From Spirochaetaceae bacterium (GTDB taxonomy: Bacteria > Spirochaetota > Spirochaetia > Treponematales > Breznakiellaceae): a stretch of DNA of 13,428 bases. Below are positions 6,578 to 13,152 of the stretch, in pieces. The notes under the pieces were generated by a model. That model searched no databases. It was given only the letters and a program-made list of their open reading frames with translations, and was not told where the DNA came from. Within the stretch, counting starts at the first letter, position 1. Each line of letters opens with the position of its first letter. The translations under genes and the position numbers were made by a program. Where the stretch lies: NCBI GenBank assembly GCA_031258625.1, contig JAIRMO010000064.1, positions 1 to 13,428 on the forward strand, given 5' to 3'.

Positions 6578-7522
6578 ATGAAAAAATTTATCCTGTTACT
6601 GATTGTGGCGGCCCTTGTCGCGGGTTTTATATTTATTCCCCAAAAACTGGCGAGCGATAACGCGGCCGGGCCGGGACCGGGGATGGGGCCGGGCAGGGGC
6701 GGAGGTCCGGGAACCCAGGGCCAGGACACGGTCTTCGCGGTCCGCACGGCAAACGCGGAAAGGCGGACCCTCCAGGCTTATATCGAGGTAAACGGTAATA
6801 TTGTCAGCGAGGATCAGGTCGCGGTGGTACCCGACGCCGCGGGCAAATTGGTTTCCATGAAGGTCGGCCTTGGTTCCCTGGTACAAAAGGGCGCGTTGGT
6901 GGCCGAGGTCGATCCCTCCCGTCCGGGGGCGGCCTATTCGTTAAGCCCCGTCTACGCGCCGATTTCGGGAACCGTGGTCTCCCATCCCCTCACCATAGGA
7001 TCGACGGTTTCTACCGGCGTTACCCTGTTGACCCTGGCGGCTGCCGGATCCGTCGAAATTGAGGCCGCCATTCCCGAACGGGAGGTCGGGCAGCTTCGTA
7101 CCGGGCTCCGGGCGGAGGTGTTCCTGGAGGCTTTCCCCGGAGAGGTTTTCGCCGCGGAGGTGATCCGCCTTTCCCCGGTACTGGATCCGGTTTCCCGGAC
7201 AAAGCAGATTGTCCTGGCCTTTATCCGGGAGGACCCCCGGATAGATCCGGGAATGTTCGCACGGATTAAACTCAATACCCGGACGTATCACGAGGTGGTA
7301 TCCGTCCCCGGGGAGGCAATCGTTGAAAACCGGGGGATTACGGTGGTGTATGTGGTATCGGAGGAAGCGGAGCGGGTAAGGGTGAGGGAGATAGCGGCCG
7401 GAGTAAGCGTCGATGGGGAAGTGGAGATAAAAAGCGGCCTTGAAAGCGGGGAAGCGGTGGTGGTTCAGGGGCAGCAATTCCTTACCGACGGCGCCGCGGT
7501 ACGGGTGATCGGAAACAGGTGA
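6578..7522 (+). CDS. RND efflux periplasmic adaptor (membrane fusion protein) lacking the alpha-hairpin
   Basis: A 314-residue adaptor linking the inner-membrane permease to the outer membrane channel. Residues 1-22 form a signal or membrane anchor. Then comes a Gly/Pro-rich linker (30-49, GPGPGMGPGRGGGPGTQGQ). The lipoyl domain has half-motifs at about 81-112 (VPDAAGKLVSMKVGLGSLVQ) and 124-155 (PVYAPISGTVVSHPLTIGST). In ordinary adaptors a coiled-coil hairpin of 60 or more residues joins the halves; here about 12 residues (112-124) do. A beta-barrel (about 157-235) and membrane-proximal domain (about 238-311) follow. Reading frame and motifs are continuous, so this is not a frameshift. Hairpinless adaptors are known from spirochaetes, with Borrelia BesA as the described example. 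The ATG follows a strong GGGGAGGGGAG ribosome site. Spacing to both neighbours is 20 bases. Confidence 0.94.
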   Translation: MKKFILLLIVAALVAGFIFIPQKLASDNAAGPGPGMGPGRGGGPGTQGQDTVFAVRTANAERRTLQAYIEVNGNIVSEDQVAVVPDAAGKLVSMKVGLGSLVQKGALVAEVDPSRPGAAYSLSPVYAPISGTVVSHPLTIGSTVSTGVTLLTLAAAGSVEIEAAIPEREVGQLRTGLRAEVFLEAFPGEVFAAEVIRLSPVLDPVSRTKQIVLAFIREDPRIDPGMFARIKLNTRTYHEVVSVPGEAIVENRGITVVYVVSEEAERVRVREIAAGVSVDGEVEIKSGLESGEAVVVQGQQFLTDGAAVRVIGNR

Positions 7523-7542
7523 TATAAAAAGGAGATTACGCG

Positions 7543-10500
7543 ATGAGTGTTGCACAGCATGTGGTCAAGAGGCCGGTTTTGGGTATTGTGGTATTCGGTC
7601 TTATCGCCATCGTCGCCCTGTACCTTGTTTCCGGTATTGCCATTGATATGTTCCCCGAAACAAATATGCCCATGCTGGTGGTTACAACCTCCTACAGTGG
7701 CGCGGGGCCTGAAACGGTTGAAAAATCCATAACCAGGGTTCTGGAAGCCCAGTTGGTGAACCTGAGCGGTCTAACCGAAATGACTTCCACGTCCAGCGAA
7801 GGTTCCAGTATGATAATGCTGGAATTTGATTACGGCGCCAATCTTGACGCCAAGACCAACGACAGCCGGGATCGGCTCGACCGGGTCAGGCGCCGGCTTC
7901 CCGATGAGGCGGACGCTTCCATCATGCAATTTGATCCCAACTCCATGCCCATCCTCCGCATCGCGGTCAAGGGAAACCGGACCCAAAATGAGCTGCGGGC
8001 CGTTGCGGTGGATGTCATTCAGGACCGGCTTGAGCAGGTCGACGGCGTGGCTTCGACCGATGTGATGGGGGGCCGTGAAGAGTTGGTCCGGGTAGAAATA
8101 GCGCAAAACCGCCTTGAGGCGTATGGCCTTATCATCACCGGCATCGCCGGAACCCTGGCCGCGCAGAACATTGAGCTGGGGGCCGGTTCTATCGTTGAGG
8201 GTTCAAAAAATTACAGTGTCAGAACCACCGGCGAGTATAAAACCTTGGCGGACATTGCCGAAACGGTGATCGCGAAACGAAACAACGTGGACATTAGGCT
8301 CTTGGATATCGCGTCGGTTACCCTGGGGTACCCCGATGAAACCTCCACGGTGTATATCAACGGTGAGAGCGGGGTGTATGTGGGAGTTACCAAACAGAGC
8401 GGCGCCAATTCCGCGGCGGTGGCCGACAGGGTATACGATAAACTTGAGGAAATACAAAAACTGCTGCCCCAGGATGTGAGTCTTGAAATAACTCAGGATG
8501 ATACCACACAGATCAGGGGCATGATCAACGAGCTTTTAAACTCCGCCGTCCTGGGGGCGGCCCTTGCCATGGCGATCCTCTTTGTCTTTTTGCGGAACAT
8601 TAAAAGCGCCATTATCATCGGCATTTCCATCCCCTTTTCCATTTTGGTAACCCTCCTCGTTATGAACCTTGCGGGCATTACCCTGAATATGCTTACCATG
8701 GCGGGCCTTATTTTGGGGATAGGCATGATTGTGGATTCTTCTATTGTTATTCTGGAAAATATTTTCAAATACCGGGAACGGGGCGCGAAACCCGGTATGG
8801 CGGCAATCCTGGGAACCCAGGAAGTGATGTCTTCCATCGTTTCTTCCACCCTGACCACCCTCTGCGTGTTTGTCCCGATATTTCTTTTTAAAAACCGCCT
8901 GGAAATGATGGGAGAATTATTCCAGGGTCTTATTTTTACCGTAGGGGTTGCCCTGGCTTCCAGCCTTTTTGTCGCGCTTTTTCTGGTTCCCATCCTGTCC
9001 GGTAAATATCTGCCCCTGTACACCCGGACCCAGCGGCCCCTCAAAAACAAACTGCTTATCGCCGTTGACGGGGTTTTTGAATTCATCCTCGACCGTATTA
9101 CCGGGGGGTACCGCCGCCTGCTTTCCACGGCCATCAATCACCGCCTTGCGGTACTGGTGCTGGTTGCCGCCGCCTTTACCGGATCGGTTCTGTGCCTTCC
9201 CAAGATGCGGATCACCATGATGCCCCCCATGAACGAGGAATCGGTACAGCTTAACGTTGAACTTCCCCAGGGAACTAAATACGAAGACACCAAAGCGGTG
9301 ATGCTGCAACTCCAGGAAATTGCCATTGACGAAATAAAGGGGGCGAAGAATATTATTGTCAATGTTGGTTCCCGGGGACGCGCTTCGGGCAGCGGCTCAA
9401 ACCGGGGGGAATTAAGCGTGAGCCTCAGTATGGATAATCCTGATGCGGACACCTCGAACCAGGTGATGAATAAACTGCGGGCCCATTTTGGCGATTTTCC
9501 CAATGCCGCGTTGAGTTTTGGGCAGGGCATGGCCCGGGCGATGGCCGGGGGCGCCGACATTGACCTGGTACTCAGCATTGACGATATTGACGAGGGACTC
9601 GAAGCGGCGCGGGAAATAGCGGACATTCTCAAGGCGGAAGCGCCTGAACTAAGCGAAGTTTCCATAGACATGACCGAGGGGCTGCCCCAGGTAGAGGTCG
9701 TTATCGACCGGCGGCGGGCCTATAATTTGGGGCTTTCGGTCGGCGGAATCGCCAATGAAATTTCCGCGGCCATGAACGGCGTAACGCCCACATCGTTCCG
9801 ATATGGCGGAAACGAATATTCGATAACCCTGGAATTGCGGAAGGAAGACCGGGAGAAACTGCCCGACCTCCAGCGGATTTTTGTGTCCTCCGGTACCGGT
9901 ACGCTCATTCCCCTTTCCAATTTTGCCGTCCTGGAAAAGGGGACGGGACCTGTAAGCATCAGCCGGGAGAATCAATCCCGGACGATCCACATTACCGGAA
10001 CCCTGCTCGAAGGCTTCCGGGCGGATGAGACGGAAAACAAAATTAAAGCGATTCTCAACCGCGGCTTCATCCTTCCCGAAGACATGAGTCTGTCCTATAA
10101 GGGCCAATGGGGCGAGATTACCAAAACCATCGGGACCTTTGCGCTTATTATAACCCTGGCGATCCTCCTCGTGTTCGGCGTCATGGCCGGCCAATACGAG
10201 TCCTTCAAAGACCCCCTGATCAACCTCTGTACCATCCCCCTCATGCTGATCGGGGTCGTGGGTATTTATCTCCTGCTGGGGCAATCATTGAGTACCTTCA
10301 CCATGGTGGGCCTCGTGATGCTGGCGGGCATTGTGGTAAACAACGGCATAGTCCTGGTGGACTACACCAACCTGCTGGTAGGCCGGGGCGTTCCGGTGCG
10401 GGATGCCTGTATTGACGGCGGCGCGTCCCGGCTGCGGCCGGTATTGATGACCGCCCTGACGACGATCCTGGGATTGATACCCATGGCGTTTTTCCCCGGT

Positions 10501-10659
10501 AAATCCGCCATGATGATCCAGCCCATAGGGGTAACCGTCATAGGCGGCCTCTCGTCCTCTACCGTTATTACCCTGTTCTTTATTCCCGTCATGTATTCGT
10601 TCATAAACGAACATCGGGGGAAACACAGAAACCGTATGAAAAAGGGGACAAACAAATGA
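7543..10659 (+). CDS. HAE1/AcrB-like RND efflux permease
   Basis: A 1,038-residue proton-driven inner-membrane transporter of usual length, with two halves of one plus five membrane segments and two large periplasmic domains. The N-terminus VVKRPVLGIVVFGLIAIVALY is the classic first membrane segment entry. TM4 carries GIGMIVDSSIVILEN: D398 matches the first of AcrB's two essential aspartates, while the second (AcrB D408) is S399. TM10 reads GIVVNNGIVLVDY, so N933 replaces the AcrB lysine K940. These variants occur in other HAE1-type pumps and do not by themselves mean loss of function. AAGGAG lies about nine bases before the ATG. The stop overlaps the next gene by four bases (ATGA). It is expected to trimerise and work with the adjacent adaptor and TolC-like protein. 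HAE1 pumps usually export drugs or lipophilic compounds; the metal-type (CzcA) signature is not apparent, and the substrate is unknown. Confidence 0.97.
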   Translation: MSVAQHVVKRPVLGIVVFGLIAIVALYLVSGIAIDMFPETNMPMLVVTTSYSGAGPETVEKSITRVLEAQLVNLSGLTEMTSTSSEGSSMIMLEFDYGANLDAKTNDSRDRLDRVRRRLPDEADASIMQFDPNSMPILRIAVKGNRTQNELRAVAVDVIQDRLEQVDGVASTDVMGGREELVRVEIAQNRLEAYGLIITGIAGTLAAQNIELGAGSIVEGSKNYSVRTTGEYKTLADIAETVIAKRNNVDIRLLDIASVTLGYPDETSTVYINGESGVYVGVTKQSGANSAAVADRVYDKLEEIQKLLPQDVSLEITQDDTTQIRGMINELLNSAVLGAALAMAILFVFLRNIKSAIIIGISIPFSILVTLLVMNLAGITLNMLTMAGLILGIGMIVDSSIVILENIFKYRERGAKPGMAAILGTQEVMSSIVSSTLTTLCVFVPIFLFKNRLEMMGELFQGLIFTVGVALASSLFVALFLVPILSGKYLPLYTRTQRPLKNKLLIAVDGVFEFILDRITGGYRRLLSTAINHRLAVLVLVAAAFTGSVLCLPKMRITMMPPMNEESVQLNVELPQGTKYEDTKAVMLQLQEIAIDEIKGAKNIIVNVGSRGRASGSGSNRGELSVSLSMDNPDADTSNQVMNKLRAHFGDFPNAALSFGQGMARAMAGGADIDLVLSIDDIDEGLEAAREIADILKAEAPELSEVSIDMTEGLPQVEVVIDRRRAYNLGLSVGGIANEISAAMNGVTPTSFRYGGNEYSITLELRKEDREKLPDLQRIFVSSGTGTLIPLSNFAVLEKGTGPVSISRENQSRTIHITGTLLEGFRADETENKIKAILNRGFILPEDMSLSYKGQWGEITKTIGTFALIITLAILLVFGVMAGQYESFKDPLINLCTIPLMLIGVVGIYLLLGQSLSTFTMVGLVMLAGIVVNNGIVLVDYTNLLVGRGVPVRDACIDGGASRLRPVLMTALTTILGLIPMAFFPGKSAMMIQPIGVTVIGGLSSSTVITLFFIPVMYSFINEHRGKHRNRMKKGTNK

Positions 10660-10994
10660 AACGGATGGAATTAATGGCAAACCGCTCGGTGGAGGAAGAA
10701 ATCATCAACGGCCTTGAATCGGGTATAACCGACTTCTATTATACCCTGCTGCCGGTGGTACACGGAAGGGGAAAAACCCAATACCGCCTGGGCGCCCCTA
10801 CCTGGCCCGAAGAAAATTTCCTTTTAATCAGCTATTTGGATGACCGGGACGCGGAAACCGCCCAATCCATCGTGGCGAAAACAAAAATCCGCTTTCCCAA
10901 AGAAGGGATAAAACTCTTTTTCATCGCAAAAGACAGCGGGAAAGATGAATCGGCATATACCGGAAAAACAGGGGAGAATGGCGTCCCCCGTTAA
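10656..10994 (+). CDS. Small possibly PII-like protein at the end of the RND operon
   Basis: A 112-residue soluble protein, no signal peptide. The pattern of strands and helices looks like a ferredoxin/PII-like beta-alpha-beta-beta-alpha-beta fold: a first helix in VEEEIINGLESG (12-23), FYYTLLPVVHGRGKT (27-41) leading into a loop, NFLLISYLDD (54-63), a second helix ETAQSIVAKTKIRF (67-80), and IKLFFI (84-89). HGRGKTQYRLGAPTWPEE sits where PII-like proteins have a variable loop. The last about 20 residues are polar and probably disordered. The start ATG overlaps the permease stop as ATGA, indicating translational coupling, with GGGGAC about eight bases upstream; M4 or M7 would also be possible. 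Small PII-like or DUF-type proteins beside RND genes are known in several phyla, so a pump-linked sensor or regulator role is plausible. The fold call is inferred from pattern only. Its stop overlaps the convergent lipoprotein gene by four bases. Confidence 0.8.
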   Translation: MKRMELMANRSVEEEIINGLESGITDFYYTLLPVVHGRGKTQYRLGAPTWPEENFLLISYLDDRDAETAQSIVAKTKIRFPKEGIKLFFIAKDSGKDESAYTGKTGENGVPR

Positions 10995-12592
10995 AGCGTT
11001 TCTTGGCTCGTTACCTCATCGGTGAGGTCTTCCGGTTCCAGGAGGGATACGGCATAATTGGTTCTTAATTCATTGATGATTACGATTGTTTCTTCGTTAT
11101 CCGCAACCGCCCCGTTATCGGGGGTGGATACTATGCCGGATCCAAGCCGCAGGACGCCCGTTCCGGTAAGGGAAGCGGAAAGTTCCGAAAGATCCAACTC
11201 CAGGGAAACCGCGGTATCATTTAAGGACAACCCAACCGCAACGTCCTGGCTGTTGAACGTATAATCAAAAAGAAGGGAGCTGTAATTTCCCCCATCCCCC
11301 CCTTCCAGGATGCTTTCGTACCGTTCCGCCCCCGCCTCAAGGCTCAAGACCAGGCCGGCCTCGGCAAGGGATACGTTTATATGGAGGGCATCGGAGGAAT
11401 TCGTCAGGTTAAGGTACAAGTCCAATACGGCGCCTTGTCCCAGGGGCGCAAGATGGAGTTTGAGCCGTCCATGGCCTTGTTCATCCTGATTCAGGGCGGT
11501 AAAGGGCGCGGGGATCTCGTACTGTTCCCCGGGAGCTATGGATAACCCGTACAACCCCGCATAGGGCTTCCAGTTGGGGGCGGTAGTTCCCAGGGGGATA
11601 AGATCGTGTTTTGACTCCCCGGGGTTGTTCAGGTCCTGAAGGGTTCCCCCAAAATCATACCAATGGGTAAAGGGTTCCGGTTCTTCGGCAACATTCTTTT
11701 TCCGATCGCTTTTTGCGGAGACCGGGAATAAAAGTTCCTTGATTTTACCGGTTATGCTCCGGCGGTTCCTCTCGTCGGGCATTATGGGGAAGACCTCCGC
11801 CCGGATGGTATGGAACAAGGGCTGTTCCGGAATTTTCCACATAAGCCGGGCGGCCCCCTCGGAAACATACCCTTCGGCGATATTTTGTCTTCCGCTGTAC
11901 CAAATCACATAGGGGGTAAGCCGTTCATCGGCATGGATAAAGACTTCCAACAGGACATTATCCCCCGGAGAGGGCAGGCGCCCTCCCCCTAAAACATCGG
12001 GAAGGTAACTTTGCAGGTCCGTAAACTCAAATTCGGCATCGGCGATATAATAGATGGATTTTTCGGTCCGGTACAGGACATCTTTTTCCCCCAGCACTTG
12101 AAAAACCAGGGTATAGTACCCCATAGGCAGTTCCTCGGGGATGATAAAGGGGGGAAGCTGCTGATCCAGCCGCGACACCTGGATGAACGTAACCAGGGAT
12201 TCGATCCGGGGCGGTTCATCGGTTTGGACTTCTTCGACGGGCGTCTCGCCGGATTCTTCCTCCGGGGCCGCGTCTTCCGCCGCCGGCTCAACCCCGGACT
12301 CGGGAACCAGGCTGTAGTGGAATTTCCCGCTTACCTGCTCCCCCTGGGAGTTCCGTAAAAAAACCACCAACCCCCGGACATCGGGATCATTTACCAGAGA
12401 ATTCTTAAAATAAGGATAAACATCACTCGTCCGCCCGACAAGAGAACAACTGTCCAGGGAAAGTTCATCGGCCCGGGCGCTGACTTGATAAGTCCCCGCC
12501 GAGGATATTACCATATCCCAGCCGGTTTCCCCACAGGCCATGAGCGCTAAAGCCAATAATAGAACCCCAAAAAGGGGAATATGTTTATGCAT
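10991..12592 (-). CDS. Conserved-type lipoprotein with acidic linker and LamG-like C-terminal half
   Basis: A 533-residue lipoprotein of unknown function. The signal peptide MHKHIPLFGVLLLALALMAC has a lipobox LMAC with lipidation at C20, and CGETGW follows. An N-terminal beta-rich part (about 28-97) is followed by a Glu/Pro-rich linker (98-129), a second beta-rich region (about 133-275), a basic stretch (SDRKKN, about 295-300) and a C-terminal part (about 306-490) whose HWYDFGGTLQDL start and alternating strands (LDLYLNLTNSS, VGLSLNDTAVSLELDLSEL) recall a concanavalin/LamG-like jelly roll. The LamG idea is inference. The ATG at 12592 is preferred over 12607 because the likely transcription start is near 12607 and the lipobox is then at standard distance. 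It is convergent with the efflux operon and shares four bases with its last stop codon, leaving no room for a terminator between. Probable location is the periplasmic face of a membrane or the cell surface. Confidence 0.85.
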   Translation of the reverse strand: MHKHIPLFGVLLLALALMACGETGWDMVISSAGTYQVSARADELSLDSCSLVGRTSDVYPYFKNSLVNDPDVRGLVVFLRNSQGEQVSGKFHYSLVPESGVEPAAEDAAPEEESGETPVEEVQTDEPPRIESLVTFIQVSRLDQQLPPFIIPEELPMGYYTLVFQVLGEKDVLYRTEKSIYYIADAEFEFTDLQSYLPDVLGGGRLPSPGDNVLLEVFIHADERLTPYVIWYSGRQNIAEGYVSEGAARLMWKIPEQPLFHTIRAEVFPIMPDERNRRSITGKIKELLFPVSAKSDRKKNVAEEPEPFTHWYDFGGTLQDLNNPGESKHDLIPLGTTAPNWKPYAGLYGLSIAPGEQYEIPAPFTALNQDEQGHGRLKLHLAPLGQGAVLDLYLNLTNSSDALHINVSLAEAGLVLSLEAGAERYESILEGGDGGNYSSLLFDYTFNSQDVAVGLSLNDTAVSLELDLSELSASLTGTGVLRLGSGIVSTPDNGAVADNEETIVIINELRTNYAVSLLEPEDLTDEVTSQETL

Positions 12593-12613
12593 TCGATTAT
12601 CCGGCATAATTCT

Positions 12614-12642
12614 ATTATAACTATATCAACAAAGGGAGAAAA
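12614..12642 (-). promoter_or_regulatory. Promoter of the lipoprotein gene
   Basis: A perfect TATAAT -10 box lies on the minus strand at 12619-12614, with a weak -35 (TTTTCT, 12642-12637) 17 bases away. Transcription would begin near 12607, about 15 bases before the chosen ATG. The poor -35 is offset by phased A-tracts just upstream. Confidence 0.55.
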
Positions 12643-12648
12643 TATCCA

Positions 12649-12675
12649 TTTTTTTTGATTTTTTTTGATTTTTTT
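12649..12675 (-). promoter_or_regulatory. Phased A-tracts (UP-element or bend) upstream of the lipoprotein promoter
   Basis: Read on plus, eight T followed by GA repeats with exact 10-base period (12649-12658, 12659-12668) and a third run of seven T (12669-12675). On the minus strand these are A-tracts at about -42 to -69 from the predicted transcription start, once per helical turn, the position of an UP element or intrinsic bend. Confidence 0.5.
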
Positions 12676-12679
12676 ATCC

Positions 12680-12926
12680 GGGGCCTTGCGGCGGGCCTGT
12701 TCACGGCGAATAAATTGAGATCTAAAATAGCATTTTTTAAGAGAAATAGGGCAAAGAAAATGCCAAAAGGCAGGGCCCTGATAGGTTTCCGGGTAAATTT
12801 GGTATCAACAACCTCGCCCTGAAGGGCAAGGCATGTACCCTTCGCATACAATCAAAAAGACGTGTTTTTCCGTATTCGGCCCCATTTGCGGCATCCTCTT
12901 TTGGGCGCATTTCCGGCGCAAGGCAT
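12680..12926. other. Intergenic sequence with small hairpins, no convincing gene
   Basis: No ORF here shows coding character. A minus-strand reading of 76 codons from a TTG at 12851 is low-complexity at its end and runs into the A-tracts. Structures seen are the 10-base palindrome CAGGGCCCTG (12771-12780) and a hairpin CCTCGCCC-TGAA-GGGCAAGG (12812-12831), 8 bp with one mismatch. No T-run follows on either strand. Nothing resembling a tRNA or a known riboswitch was recognised. Confidence 0.4.
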
Positions 12927-13037
12927 CGGAAACCGGGCTTTCCGTTATAATAGGGTTTAACAGGCTTTGCCTGTTAAACCCTATTCCACTTCAATCCCTT
13001 GCGCGTTTCTTGAGGTGCCGGGCCCCCCACTGGGGGC
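12927..13037. repeat. Hairpin cluster including a perfect 17-bp inverted repeat
   Basis: Three hairpins occur in about 110 bases: CGGAAA/TTTCCG (12927-12932 with 12939-12944), a perfect 17-bp stem AATAGGGTTTAACAGGC (12949-12965) and its complement (12969-12985) with loop TTT, and GCCCCC-CACT-GGGGGC (13022-13037). The long stem is not followed by a T-run on either strand. On minus, it lies 168-204 bases past the transposase stop codon and could be its 3' structure, a terminator without U-tract, or part of a REP-type element. TATAAT (12946-12951) overlaps the left arm, with no matching -35. Confidence 0.6.
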
Positions 13038-13152
13038 TAAACTTGACCCGCGATTCAGATTTTACCTGTTTCGGGACAGACCTTTCCCCCGAGCGGTTTC
13101 GGTTTGGGGAAAAAAGAAGGTTGATACGGAACCCGGGGCGGATTGGCGCCGC

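Noticed and set aside
6910..6955. Deletion or frameshift in the adaptor gene explaining the missing hairpin.
   Set aside because: The frame is continuous through both lipoyl halves, with intact motifs on each side, and hairpinless adaptors are a known spirochaete form.
12621..12851. Minus-strand ORF of 76 codons starting at a TTG.
   Set aside because: No ribosome-binding site; its end is encoded by the phased A-tracts (KKSKKIKKN). It contains hairpin sequence and overlaps the lipoprotein promoter.
12949..12985. Integron attC site: the hairpin contains GTTTAAC and GTTAAAC, which fit RYYYAAC and GTTRRRY.
   Set aside because: Only 11 bases separate the two boxes, with no L boxes or extrahelical bases. 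Real attC sites are much longer and imperfect, and no integrase or cassette is present.
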